Origin: Deinococcales bacterium
Lineage (GTDB): Bacteria > Deinococcota > Deinococci > Deinococcales > JAAFIG01
Reading direction: 5' to 3'
DNA: 60,390 nucleotides
Assembly (NCBI GenBank): GCA_025352125.1
Contig: JANXTZ010000052.1
Location: forward strand, 1 to 60,390
Shown here: positions 51,916 through 60,390 of the stretch, one piece after another
Layout of the letters: each line of letters starts with the position of its first letter
How positions within the stretch are numbered: the stretch's first letter is position 1
Notes under the pieces: model-generated
What the model was told of the DNA's origin: nothing
The model's input: only the letters and a program-made list of their open reading frames with translations
Databases searched by the model: none
Made by a program: the position numbers and the translations under genes

Positions 51916-52595
51916 ATTTCAAAGCACAACACGCTCACGATCCGAATTTGTCCTGGGCTGGTGGGCAGAACTTCGTGTGGAACAATGCCGCCAAGCAACG
52001 CAATCGATTGTCCGACCTTTAAACGCAAATCTGTGCTCGAGGAGTGTGGATTGATGCTCGAAAGCGGTTGAAGGCTGTGATTTGGGTACAACCTGAGCAC
52101 GCCACCCAAGCTGTTGGCTGCGCCTTTGGTGTGGTCAAACAGGCAGGTAATCAAGGTCAGGTCGCACTGCAAAATATCGCGGTGAAGCGCCAGAAAATCG
52201 CCGTCTCGGGCGTAATAGCTGTACGTGCCTCGAGCGCCCGTGGGTTTGATGCGCGTTTGACAGAGCTTCTCGAGCTTGATCGTGAGGGCAGGGGACTGAT
52301 AAAACGCATCTTGCGCCGCGCCGCCCTGGGCGCTCAAAAACTTGCGGGCTGGCGAGCCACCGCGTCCAAAGTTGATTTCAAACCCAGTGTGGTCTGTCTC
52401 GAGCATCAGGTTTTCGCTCGCTTGCGAATTGAGGGCGAGGCTTTCGCGTTGCAGTTGCGCCAGGTTTGCTGGCTCGAGCAAGTGCTTAATCAAGACATAA
52501 CCGTCACGTTGGTACAAGGGTGAATGCTGAATGATGACTGGAACTTGGTTGGCTCGGGTGACAAATCTCGGGGTGGGTTGGGACTGAACTTGCAT
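51906..52595 (-). CDS. Fe(II)/2-oxoglutarate oxygenase-like protein of the RiPP locus
   Basis: About 229 aa. Facial-triad candidates: HRDILQCDLTLITCLFD (HxD) and GGIVPHEVLPTSPGQIRIVSVLCFE (distal His plus 2OG-binding Arg), with a double-stranded beta-helix pattern. GGAGG lies five bases before ATG 52595. Last gene of a four-gene minus-strand set (subtilase, radical SAM, prodomain-like protein, this). Hydroxylation of the peptide substrate is a plausible role, inferred from context. Confidence 0.7.
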   Translation of the reverse strand: MQVQSQPTPRFVTRANQVPVIIQHSPLYQRDGYVLIKHLLEPANLAQLQRESLALNSQASENLMLETDHTGFEINFGRGGSPARKFLSAQGGAAQDAFYQSPALTIKLEKLCQTRIKPTGARGTYSYYARDGDFLALHRDILQCDLTLITCLFDHTKGAANSLGGVLRLYPNHSLQPLSSINPHSSSTDLRLKVGQSIALLGGIVPHEVLPTSPGQIRIVSVLCFEIQT

Positions 52596-52607
52596 CAAAG
52601 CCTCCAA

Positions 52608-52979
52608 TTAAAAATTTGTCGGTCCAAAATCGGGTGGTGCACAAAAACTGACGGCGTTGACGGTTGTTTTGACCTCGGCAGGCAAGTGTTCTATTGGCAA
52701 CTCGAGGCTGCCATCTTCAAGGCTCGCAAATTGCTTGTCTTGTAAAATTTTGGTGTGAAAATGCTGCTCAAATCTCGAAGGCGTTGCGCTGATCGAAAAG
52801 CTGTTGCCAACCAACGCACCAACTTCAAACCCCAAGCGTTCAAAATGCGCTCGGGCTTGACTGGCATGGGCTGCATTGGGCAAAAATGAATCGAGGTTTT
52901 CGCTGGTGATACTTTCAGGTTTTGGCACTGCGCCAGATTTGGGTTTCAAACTGACTTGCGCCGAGATCAAGTGTTTCAT
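52608..52979 (-). CDS. prodomain-like protein, candidate RiPP precursor
   Basis: 123 aa. The central block ARAHFERLGFEVGALVGNSFSISATPSRFEQHF resembles the prodomain at the N-terminus of the subtilase 2 kb upstream (AVLRLQDAGFEV...TINIAGSPETYQRAF), so it looks like a free-standing protease prodomain. It ends SFCAPPDFGPTNF after a Pro/Glu-rich stretch, a possible core peptide with Cys, Pro, Asp, Phe and Asn. Start overlaps the radical SAM stop by 4 bp; the oxygenase follows at once. Position and size suit a RiPP precursor; an alternative is a protease inhibitor or chaperone. Confidence 0.6.
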   Translation of the reverse strand: MKHLISAQVSLKPKSGAVPKPESITSENLDSFLPNAAHASQARAHFERLGFEVGALVGNSFSISATPSRFEQHFHTKILQDKQFASLEDGSLELPIEHLPAEVKTTVNAVSFCAPPDFGPTNF

Positions 52980-54898
52980 TGTGCCACCAATTCGACTCGA
53001 CGTGCTTGGGTCTTTGCCACCCGAGGCTCAGGTCGTTTTGCTGGCGCGGCATTTAGCGCCAGGGACAGGTAATTCGTGCCGTCCGAAATCATCAGTTTGT
53101 GCGCCACCAGCGACTCGAGAAAGGCTTTGACGCTTGAGGGTTCAAATGGCTGTTCTGGATGTTCTTGCGCCAATTTTTTCATGATGCGGTTCAGGTTGTG
53201 AAGCGAATCACAGTGTTCGTAAATCGTGCGATCCGCGCCGCGCAACTCGAGGTTGGGGCAGGTGGCATTGATGCGGCTGTCAATCAGTTTCCAACTGTCT
53301 TGGCTGGCAATGCCGTACAGCCTGCCCGTCTCAGGCTGTCGTTTCCACTGATCTATAAACGCAATCACGCCTCGAGCATACTCGTTTTGGGCTGTTGCAT
53401 GGTTGGCTTTTTTGGCGTAATCGTACTCAAAATAGTAAGCAATTTTGTGCAAAACCTCTATCGCAAAAGGATACAGGTATTGATACGGTTTCATCGGGCG
53501 CACGTTTTCAAAACCAAACTCGAGACTCTGGTCAAAATTTGGACTGAAGCGGTCCAGCCGTATAGCCCCACACGCGGCAGGAGGCTGCAAGAAGCGGATG
53601 GCGTGCAACATCTCGAGCATGGCGTCATAATCGGCTTGAGTTTCGCCTGGAAAGCCGTACAAGATGTTCCAGTCCACGCCGATGCCAGCTTCAAAACAAT
53701 ATTTAAGGAGTTGCACGTTGCGCAGCGCAGTTGTTCCCTTGCGCATCAGTTTTAAAATGTGGTCACTTAAGCTTTCAATCCCTGGCTGCACGCGGTAAAT
53801 CCCAGCTTTTGCCAGCAATTCGACCTGTTCGCGGCTGAGGTTGGCTTTGATCTCAAAAAACAACTGGCGTTTTTCGGGTTGTGCTGCCAAATCTGGCAAC
53901 CACGTCTCGAAGTAGTGCATGTCCAAAATGTTGTCTACCACCTCGAGCGTTTCGATGCCCCAAGTGGCAGATAAAAACTCGAGTTCGGACTGCGCTCGGG
54001 CGGGGCTTTTGCTCCTGAAACTCAAACTCCCGCCATTCAGACCGCAAAAGGTGCAATGCGATTTCGCACCCCACCAGCAACCGCGCGAGGTTTCAAACAA
54101 CAAATTTGGCGTGATCGGCGTGCTGGTAACGGACCGCTCGAGTTGCGCAAAAAAGTCGGAGTAATCGGGCATGGGTAGCGAGTCCATGTTTTTAATCAAT
54201 CGCGGAAAACCGGTGCTGATTGAGGCTCGATCTTGGCGGTAGACAATCCCTGGAATCGTGCCCAGAAACTCGAGTTGATCGTGAAGCACCACATCGACCA
54301 GTGCCGGAAAACTTTCTTCCGCCTCGCCAGAGCAGGCATAATCCACGAATTCAAATTGCTTGTGCAACTCGAGTCCCATCGTGGCTTCCCAGTTCGCGCC
54401 GCCAAACACGACTGACAAATGCGGGAATCTGGCTTTAAGGCGTTTTGCCAGCGCCAGGGACGCAATGTTTTGCTCAAACGTCGAGGTGAAGCCGACCATC
54501 TTGTATTCGTTCCAAAGCATCACATCCAGGCAAAAATCCAAAAACCCTTCAACCTTCGCCCGCACCGACTGCAAACGTTTCACCGCGTTCGGCTTGAGTT
54601 GCCAGGTTTCAAACAACACTTCCTTGATGTACGCCGCGTCTTGGCTGGCTCGAGTACCGTATAGCGCTTGGGTAAAAACCCAGTCACCAGCGAATGCCGT
54701 GTACGGCAGCTCAAAATTGATCCACTGGTAATCGTCAAGTCCAATAAATTCGGCAAAATCAAACGTAAAGTAGCGCAAATCACACGCCACACCGCGTTCG
54801 AGCAACGCGGCTTTTAACAGGCTGATGCCGAGCGCCTGACGGTTGAGCGCACCGAATGGCATACTTAAAAGTAAAATTTTTGAAGGTTCTGTCTTCAT
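52976..54898 (-). CDS. B12-binding radical SAM protein, RiPP maturation type
   Basis: About 640 aa. N-terminal cobalamin-binding region (LLLSMPFGALNRQALGISLLKAAL ... MVGFTSTFEQNIASLALAKRLKARFPHLSVVFGGANWE), then the radical SAM cluster motif SRGCWWGAKSHCTFCGLNG (Cx7Cx2C), FEIKANLSREQVELLAKAGIYRVQPGIESL and IGVDWNILYGFPGET. The WWG..C.FCGLNG motif is the hallmark of the RiPP-maturation radical SAM protein 1 family, generally thought to C-methylate or otherwise modify ribosomal peptides. The C-terminal ~150 residues look like a substrate-binding tail. Confidence 0.85.
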   Translation of the reverse strand: MKTEPSKILLLSMPFGALNRQALGISLLKAALLERGVACDLRYFTFDFAEFIGLDDYQWINFELPYTAFAGDWVFTQALYGTRASQDAAYIKEVLFETWQLKPNAVKRLQSVRAKVEGFLDFCLDVMLWNEYKMVGFTSTFEQNIASLALAKRLKARFPHLSVVFGGANWEATMGLELHKQFEFVDYACSGEAEESFPALVDVVLHDQLEFLGTIPGIVYRQDRASISTGFPRLIKNMDSLPMPDYSDFFAQLERSVTSTPITPNLLFETSRGCWWGAKSHCTFCGLNGGSLSFRSKSPARAQSELEFLSATWGIETLEVVDNILDMHYFETWLPDLAAQPEKRQLFFEIKANLSREQVELLAKAGIYRVQPGIESLSDHILKLMRKGTTALRNVQLLKYCFEAGIGVDWNILYGFPGETQADYDAMLEMLHAIRFLQPPAACGAIRLDRFSPNFDQSLEFGFENVRPMKPYQYLYPFAIEVLHKIAYYFEYDYAKKANHATAQNEYARGVIAFIDQWKRQPETGRLYGIASQDSWKLIDSRINATCPNLELRGADRTIYEHCDSLHNLNRIMKKLAQEHPEQPFEPSSVKAFLESLVAHKLMISDGTNYLSLALNAAPAKRPEPRVAKTQARRVELVAQ

Positions 54899-55021
54899 CA
54901 AGAAACCCGCGTTGTCCTTGTCATGCCCAGAGAATTCTCAAACTCGAGATTTTGCATGTCATTGGTTTTTGGACAGGCATCAACCCACCCAAAAACCAAT
55001 GTTGAACTGCTCGAGACACGC

Positions 55022-56794
55022 CTACAGTTTCAAATTGTCTCCCACAATCAATTCCTCGAGCGCGGCAACATCATCTTCTGACAGTCCACGGCTAAAGCGT
55101 TGACTCGAGTTGTCCTGCGGGTGCTCGACGGGCGATGGCAGGATGATGGGCGCGATGGGTCTGATCGGTTGAATCGGTGGTTTGATTGGCGGCACAATCG
55201 GTTGCACGGGTTGAATCGGCAGTACAGGTACGATTGGATGAATGGGTTGGATGGGTTGCACGGGCTGAATTGGTTGGATGGGCACGATGGGCTGAATCGG
55301 TCCCAAGCATTTGACTTTTGCCAGCAGCACAGCTTTGTGCGCGTCCACCAAACCGTTGCCGGTGGCAGTATCGGGTCCAACGGTGGCGGGGTTGCCACCG
55401 GTGCTGGTGTTGCAGTTGCCCGTCGTGACATCTCGAGCCGATTTTTTCAGGATGTCGCGGATTTCGGCGGGTTTGAGCTGCGGGCAGGCTTGTTTGACCA
55501 GCGCGGCAGCGCCCGCCAGTTGCGGCGCGGCGGCTGAAGTGCCACTGAATGCGCCCCAACCGTCGCTGTTGGTGGTTTCATCACCGTTGGGGTGTGTGCC
55601 GCCCGAAAGTTGCAGGTCGATGTCGTCACCAGGTTCAATCGGCAGCATGATGTACACGGCTTTGGGTTTCATGCCGACCAAGCCGCTCAAGTCTGGCACG
55701 CGACGGTTTGGGTAAATGTTGGACATGAAACCACTGGCGTAATCGCTGGCTTGCAGGCTCTCGTCGGGGTTCATGAAGACACCGCCCGCCGAGATCACGT
55801 CTGGGTGCTGCCCTGGGAAGCCCCAATGCCCATTGCCCGCCGAGAACACGACGGTAATGCCAGAGGCGACGGCAACCGAGATGGCGGCAGCCAAAGCCTG
55901 GTCTGCGGCGCTCAATGGACCATTTTGATTGCTGCTGCCCCAAGAGCAGGTGATGATGTCTGGCGCGAGCGCGACGGCGGTGTTAAACGCGCCGATGGAA
56001 TTGACAAAATTGATTTTGACGGGCATCAGTTGAATGTCTGGCGCAACCGCAAAAATATTGGCGGACTCGCCCGTGCCGTGCCCGCTCTCGTCCTTGGCGG
56101 GGTTTGCGGCGGCTGGACCCAAAACCACCGGCGAGACACGGTAGCCACGACCGGCAAAGAACGGGTGGCTGTAATGTCCTGAATCGACCATCGCAATCTT
56201 GATGCCGCGCCCCGTAATGCCGCCACGGTGCGCACGGTCGGCGTTGCAACCCAGCGAAATGTCGCCTGGAACGCGCAGATGCCAGTACGATTTGAGTGGC
56301 GCGTACATGGAGGGCGACATAAAGTAGCGCGGCTCTTCGATGGCGACACCCTCGAGCACGTCTTCAAACCGCGTTCCGACGGTGTTGATCAAACCTGTTA
56401 AGCCCGTGTCGCTCGAGTCGAGGAAGGTGGCGGTGGTGCGTATTCCAAGTTCTTTGATGACGCTGCGTTCATCGGCAATGATGGTGGTTTCAAAGGCTCT
56501 TTGGTAGGTTTCTGGGCTGCCCGCGATGTTGATGGTCAAGGCACTGATCTGCAACACTTCAAAGCCAGCGTCTTGCAGCCGCAAGACCGCTCGGTTGACC
56601 AGTTCTGGGTCGGATAAAAAATTGGCGGCGGTGCTCGAGTTGATCAGTTCCCCAGCCTCGAACATGCTGGTGCCGCCCTGCGAATGCGGCGAGGCTTGGG
56701 CATAAATTCTGTTTGGTACGGTTGGAGTTGTCTCTTTTTCTGTGGCGGCTGCGGCTTTGGTTGGGCGCGTGGGAGCTGGTTTTTTGCTTGCCAT
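55022..56794 (-). CDS. subtilase (S8) with prodomain and Pro-rich tail
   Basis: About 590 aa. An Ala/Pro/Lys-rich N-terminus, prodomain-like block (~50-110), then the catalytic domain: Asp in GIKIAMVDSGHYSHPFF, His in DESGHGTGESANIF, oxyanion Asn region VFSAGNGHWGFPG, Ser in WGAFSGTSAAAPQLAGAAALVK. After residue ~490 comes a tail of ~20 P-I-Q/V-P-I repeats. No signal peptide is seen. Similar subtilases process or export RiPPs. The ATG at 56794 follows AGAGAGG. First gene of the locus. Confidence 0.85.
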   Translation of the reverse strand: MASKKPAPTRPTKAAAATEKETTPTVPNRIYAQASPHSQGGTSMFEAGELINSSTAANFLSDPELVNRAVLRLQDAGFEVLQISALTINIAGSPETYQRAFETTIIADERSVIKELGIRTTATFLDSSDTGLTGLINTVGTRFEDVLEGVAIEEPRYFMSPSMYAPLKSYWHLRVPGDISLGCNADRAHRGGITGRGIKIAMVDSGHYSHPFFAGRGYRVSPVVLGPAAANPAKDESGHGTGESANIFAVAPDIQLMPVKINFVNSIGAFNTAVALAPDIITCSWGSSNQNGPLSAADQALAAAISVAVASGITVVFSAGNGHWGFPGQHPDVISAGGVFMNPDESLQASDYASGFMSNIYPNRRVPDLSGLVGMKPKAVYIMLPIEPGDDIDLQLSGGTHPNGDETTNSDGWGAFSGTSAAAPQLAGAAALVKQACPQLKPAEIRDILKKSARDVTTGNCNTSTGGNPATVGPDTATGNGLVDAHKAVLLAKVKCLGPIQPIVPIQPIQPVQPIQPIHPIVPVLPIQPVQPIVPPIKPPIQPIRPIAPIILPSPVEHPQDNSSQRFSRGLSEDDVAALEELIVGDNLKL

Positions 56795-56816
56795 AGAGTA
56801 CCTCTCTTTGGATGGT

Positions 56817-56858
56817 TGACATTGCACGGTCGAAATTGTGCGGTTGACATTTTGCGGT
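56817..56858 (-). promoter_or_regulatory. three 14-bp tandem repeats upstream of the subtilase gene
   Basis: On the minus strand: ACCGCAAAATGTCA, ACCGCACAATTTCG, ACCGTGCAATGTCA, end to end, 23 bp before the ATG. Regular spacing suggests a repeated operator for the RiPP operon, or for the divergent small ORF. Confidence 0.5.
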
Positions 56859-56879
56859 CAAAACTTTTTGAGGTTACAA

Positions 56880-57023
56880 ATGAAACCTGCATCAAAAAAC
56901 GAGGCAAGAGAACTTGATAAAGCCAACAGCAATGTTGCTCACTCGAGCGACCGTGTTGAAATTAAATGGTTCATACCCAAAAAAGTGGTGTTTGTTGATA
57001 ACTTAAATTTTGGTGTGATTTGA
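56880..57023 (+). CDS. possible small protein divergent from the RiPP locus
   Basis: 47 codons: MKPASKNEARELDKANSN... ending in WFIPKKVVFVDNLNFGVI. TGAGGTTAC lies before the ATG and a hairpin (AAAGACC/GGTCTTT, ~57024-57053) follows. Could be a second precursor peptide or spurious; there is no family evidence. The rest of 57054-57155 shows nothing. Confidence 0.3.
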   Translation: MKPASKNEARELDKANSNVAHSSDRVEIKWFIPKKVVFVDNLNFGVI

Positions 57024-57155
57024 AAAGACCGAACTTCAAACCCGAAGGTCTTTAGGCTAGCACAAGTTTGAAGTCTTAGCGCTACAAGCGCTTAAAGTAT
57101 TGTTGTAGACAAGACAAATCGAATCGAACTTCGTACCACGAATGAAATCGCCGCG

Positions 57156-60100
57156 CTAAGAATTTATTCGCGTCAGTTTTTCCTCGAGTTCAGACGCGGG
57201 AACAGGATGCGCAAAATAAAAGCCCTGCAAACGGTCACAGGAAAGCAGTGACAACGAACGGACTTGTGCCAGGGTTTCGACCCCTTCGGCAACCACGTTT
57301 AATCCAAGTTGACGTGCCATCGTGACAATCACTTGCACCAGGGTCGGGTTGGCTTTCTCGGCATCGAGTGCCTGCACAAAACTGCGGTCTATTTTCAAGG
57401 TGTTGATCGGCAAATGCTGCAAGTAACTCAAGCTCGAGTAGCCCGTGCCAAAGTCATCGATGCTTAAACTGATGCCGAGTGCCCGCAGTTCGTTCATGCG
57501 GTTGATGGTGACATCAAAATCGCTCATGAAGACACCTTCGGTCAGCTCTAAATCTAAATATTTGGCATCCAAGCCTGTGCTGTCCAGGGCGGTTTTGACC
57601 GATGTAACAAAATCTGGGCGCAAGAATTGCAGCGCGGTGACGTTGACCGAAAATTGAATCGGCGCGTAACCGGCGTTTTGCCATTTTCTCGCTTGAACAC
57701 AAACTTGTTTTAATACCCACGAATCGATTGCAGTGATCAAACCCATGTCTATCGCAATTGGAATAAAGGTTTGCGGCGAGATCATGCTGTCCCCAGATTT
57801 CCAGCGCAGCAATGCCTCACAGGCGACCAGTGTGTTTGTAAGGTCAAATTGCGGCTGGTAATAAACTTCAAATTCTTGGCGCTCGAGTGCCCCGCGCAAT
57901 TTCAACTCGAGGTCGTGACGTTCGGTGTACTGGGTGTTCAAGTTGTCGGTAAAGCGTTGAATCGCGTTGCGCCCAAAGCGTTTGACCTGATACATGGCGG
58001 TGTCGGCGTTGCGAATCAGCGAATCCTTGGCGGTGGCATCGTTTGGAAACAAACTCAAACCCGCGCTGGCGGTGATGAACACTTCAGTATTTTGTATCGG
58101 GAATGGTTTGCGGATCGTCTCGAGCATCGCTTCGGCGACAGTCTCGAGGTCAATGGGGTCGGCAAAGTGATCGATGCGCAACATGAACTCGTCGCCGCTC
58201 ATGCGCCCCACCATGCCCAAGCTGGCAAAACCCATTGACAATCGGCTCGCCACCTGACGCAACAGATCATCACCGGCGGCATGTCCGAGGGTGTCGTTGA
58301 TCTGCTTGAAACCGTCCAGATCAAGCAAGATCAGACCCACCTGCTTGCCTGTTTTCTCGAGTACCCCTAAGCGTTTCTCGAGTTCGGTTTCAAAATGGGC
58401 ACGGTTTGGCAGTTGCGTCAGCGCGTCATGGTTTGCCTGATAATTGAGTTGCTGATTCAATTCATTTTGTTCGACACTGATCGAGGTCAACCTGGAGACC
58501 ACCTCGAGCGATTCCATTTCGGCTGCCTGCGGTTCGCCTGGTGCGTCTCGAAAAGCCAAAATTGCACCCATCAAGACACCCGAACTGGTCAGGATCGGAT
58601 AACCCAAGGCGGCATGAATCCCGTTGGTTTCCATCAAAATTCGGTCTTTGGGCATCAAGTTGTCGTTCAGGTTGGTAAACCACGATCCAAGACCTTGTTT
58701 GAATTGCGATTCAAAACGAGCCGCCGCGCTCGAACCCACCCGCTCAAGAAAATCGCGTTGAAAATCGTCGTTTAAACTCGGGGCGGTCATGTTCCACGCG
58801 TTTTCATGCCAGTACACCACCGCGCAACGCAAGTTTGGAAATGGCGTCTGGACAATCTGGGTTGCGGCACTCAACACCAAATCCAGGGGTTTGCCCTGCG
58901 CCAGCAACTCGAGCGTGTTGTTGCGGGCAATCTCGAGTTGCTCGGCTCGTTTTCGGTTGCCGATGTCACGGCGCGTCGTGATGCGGTGGCGCACCCGTCC
59001 AAATTCATCCTTGACCGGTGCAAAACTGACTTCGACCCAGGTTGGTGTTTGATTCTTGTAATACTCGAGCAACTCCAAGGCGATGGGCTGATTTGTCACA
59101 ATGGCTTGATAAAGTTTCTCGAGCTGTGCTGGGTCGGTGTCTTTGCCGTTTAAAAACGATGGCTCTCGCCCAATGACTTCGCCCTCCTCAAAACCGCTCA
59201 ATTTCAGGAAGGCTTCGTTGGCGTACACTATTTTTGATTCAAACAATTGACCGGAGTCTGATTCAACGACTTCACTGATAAAAATGGCATCGTGGGCGTT
59301 CTCCATCGCCGATTCCAACATCCGTCGTTCGTCGTGCAGTTTGGTTTGGGTGATGTCAAACATCACCCCACGTTGCTGGTGCGGTTGGTCGGTGTTAAGA
59401 ATTTGTGTGACCACATCCCTGATCCAAATCTCATTGCCACCTTTGGCAATCATGCGGTATTCACAAACATAATTTGTTTTGTTGTCGATTGCCTCCTGAG
59501 ATTCGGCGAGCACCCGAGCCGCATCGTCTGGGTGCAGCAACTCTCGCCAAAAATGGGGGTTTTTGTACCAATCGTTTGGAGGATAACCGAGAAGCCGTTC
59601 AACCGATTGACTGATAAAACTGACGTTTGAACCATCGGCGTTCGATTCCCACAAGACGCAATCGACCGAATCGACCAGGCTACGGTAGCGCTGCTCGCTC
59701 AAGGTTATTTGCATTCCAAGTTGCACATTCTCGAGGGTCACAGATGCCATCGCCGCAAAATGCTCCAACGCCACGGCATTTTCGGATGCAAAAGGATTGC
59801 CGCCAGGTTCGGTGCCAACCCCGATCATGCCCACCACATTGCCCAAAACCCGCAAGGGCACACCGATGGCAGCCCCCAGCACCTTCGAGGGAAATCTGAT
59901 CGTGTTGCCCATCCAAGCATCGTAGTTATCGATGACCACTGTCGCGTTGCGTTCAACCACCAAGCCAGAAAGCCCCTCGCCCATCTTGCGGCGCTGTCCA
60001 ATAAAACCTTTGAATTTACCAATCCCGACCCGACAAACGATCTCGTCGCCAGATTCGTCAAAGGTGTACAACCAACCATTCTGAGCACCAATTGAAGCCA

Positions 60101-60194
60101 CCGCCAACGTCAAAATGGTTTCAATGAGTGCGGTGTCTTGTAAGAAACCCACAAAGCTCGGGTTTTTGGGTTTTAGATGCTCCGAGGCAGACAT
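57156..60194 (-). CDS. GAF-PAS-PAS-GAF-GGDEF-EAL cyclic-di-GMP signalling protein
   Basis: 1012 aa, soluble. GAF (residues ~20-160), two PAS/PAC units (SLVDSVDCVLWESNADGSNVSFIS; AMENAHDAIFISEVVE), a second GAF (~440-580), a GGDEF domain with SGDEF in the active-site loop (GRMSGDEFMLRI, tolerated in active cyclases) and an EAL domain with EALLRW, DLELTEGVF and IDDFGTGYSSLSYLQHLP, intact for phosphodiesterase activity. Likely bifunctional or EAL-dominant. An IS end sits 57 bp upstream of the start. Confidence 0.92.
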   Translation of the reverse strand: MSASEHLKPKNPSFVGFLQDTALIETILTLAVASIGAQNGWLYTFDESGDEIVCRVGIGKFKGFIGQRRKMGEGLSGLVVERNATVVIDNYDAWMGNTIRFPSKVLGAAIGVPLRVLGNVVGMIGVGTEPGGNPFASENAVALEHFAAMASVTLENVQLGMQITLSEQRYRSLVDSVDCVLWESNADGSNVSFISQSVERLLGYPPNDWYKNPHFWRELLHPDDAARVLAESQEAIDNKTNYVCEYRMIAKGGNEIWIRDVVTQILNTDQPHQQRGVMFDITQTKLHDERRMLESAMENAHDAIFISEVVESDSGQLFESKIVYANEAFLKLSGFEEGEVIGREPSFLNGKDTDPAQLEKLYQAIVTNQPIALELLEYYKNQTPTWVEVSFAPVKDEFGRVRHRITTRRDIGNRKRAEQLEIARNNTLELLAQGKPLDLVLSAATQIVQTPFPNLRCAVVYWHENAWNMTAPSLNDDFQRDFLERVGSSAAARFESQFKQGLGSWFTNLNDNLMPKDRILMETNGIHAALGYPILTSSGVLMGAILAFRDAPGEPQAAEMESLEVVSRLTSISVEQNELNQQLNYQANHDALTQLPNRAHFETELEKRLGVLEKTGKQVGLILLDLDGFKQINDTLGHAAGDDLLRQVASRLSMGFASLGMVGRMSGDEFMLRIDHFADPIDLETVAEAMLETIRKPFPIQNTEVFITASAGLSLFPNDATAKDSLIRNADTAMYQVKRFGRNAIQRFTDNLNTQYTERHDLELKLRGALERQEFEVYYQPQFDLTNTLVACEALLRWKSGDSMISPQTFIPIAIDMGLITAIDSWVLKQVCVQARKWQNAGYAPIQFSVNVTALQFLRPDFVTSVKTALDSTGLDAKYLDLELTEGVFMSDFDVTINRMNELRALGISLSIDDFGTGYSSLSYLQHLPINTLKIDRSFVQALDAEKANPTLVQVIVTMARQLGLNVVAEGVETLAQVRSLSLLSCDRLQGFYFAHPVPASELEEKLTRINS

Positions 60195-60250
60195 GCCAGA
60201 CCATCATAGACGCAGACATGTCTCAACGCTGGTCAACCCTCACTTGAAGC

Positions 60251-60390
60251 CAGGGCAACCGCAAAGTCAGACTGATAACCTAATGAATGCCAGACATCGA
60301 CGCACTTGGACTCCTCAAACACTTCACCACCATTCCTGACCCTCGACAAGCTCGAGGCATACGCCACAACCTCGCAGACATTATTTGTAT
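60251..60390 (+). mobile_element. ISAs1-family insertion sequence, 5' end
   Basis: Probable left terminal repeat starting CAGGGCAACCGCAAAGTC at 60251, followed by a transposase start. Right end outside the window. Confidence 0.65.
60287..60390 (+). CDS. ISAs1-family transposase, N-terminal fragment
   Basis: Translation from ATG 60287: MPDIDALGLLKHFTTIPDPR then QARGIRHNLADIIC, the LLxHFxxIPDPRxxRGxRHxLxDIL start of ISAs1/H-repeat transposases. It runs off the window. Confidence 0.8.
   Translation, partial: MPDIDALGLLKHFTTIPDPRQARGIRHNLADIIC

Noticed and set aside
55100..55310. Repeated GGTTGAATCGG-like motifs as an array of DNA sites
   Set aside because: They encode the Pro-Ile-Gln repeats at the C-terminus of the subtilase.

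Overview
The window looks like a chromosomal segment of a Deinococcota (Deinococcus/Thermus-lineage) bacterium of moderate GC. The pointers are a Thermus-type homoisocitrate dehydrogenase (lysine made through alpha-aminoadipate), flavin-dependent ThyX, a pilMNO/P-like/pilQ locus whose PilQ carries tandem N-domains, and several genes preceded by a TANNNT -10 box only 6-7 nt before the start codon (leaderless style). The palindrome CTCGAG is scattered through genes and spacers at a density far above chance (14 copies in 5101-6330 alone) and is a genome-signature word here.

Layout. 1-673: IS1-family element cut by the window edge. 746-4745: accessory array of 26 tRNA-like genes on the minus strand, interrupted by a GNAT gene and a small toxin-antitoxin-like pair. 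Four of these tRNA genes carry a ~36-nt hairpin element in a loop (anticodon loop in three, T-loop in one), and two of those elements carry a second copy nested in their own apical loop. 5132-13219: moeA, a bacterial alpha-2-macroglobulin, a peptidase-MA-like protein and a periplasmic ligand-binding protein. 13266-15337: glycosyltransferase and alpha/beta hydrolase. 15468-15647: tRNA-Cys and tRNA-Val. 15737-22030: type IV pilus operon (transcribed pilM, pilN, pilO, pilP-like, pilQ). 22315-31985: thyX, S9 peptidase, homoisocitrate dehydrogenase, a class III cyclase/ATPase and a DUF4097/DUF2089 envelope-stress-like operon. 32059-34491: TetR regulator, lipoprotein, rpsO. 34667-36449: tRNA-Leu, a decayed Phd/RelE pair, and xisH-xisI bounded by a 32-bp direct repeat.

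37632-51915 is a branched-chain amino-acid hub: ilvB-ilvN (-PTP-GNAT) and ilvC, leuA, and cimA. ilvB and leuA each lie behind a leader-peptide attenuator rich in the relevant codons (Ile/Leu/Val and Leu/Ile); a hicBA toxin-antitoxin pair sits between the leu attenuator and leuA. Interspersed are an accessory patch (tandem paralogues, lipoprotein, nucleotidyltransferase) and small metabolic genes. 51906-56794 is a RiPP-type locus: B12-dependent radical SAM maturase of the GCWWG..CTFCGLNG type, an Fe/2OG-oxygenase-like protein, a subtilase, and a 123-aa protein resembling a free protease prodomain that may be the substrate. 57156-60194 is a GAF/PAS/GGDEF/EAL protein, and an ISAs1-family transposase begins at the right edge.

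The most novel-looking signal is the hairpin mini-element in the tRNA array; second is the RiPP locus with its prodomain-like candidate substrate. All function calls come from reading motifs by eye; no database search was possible.
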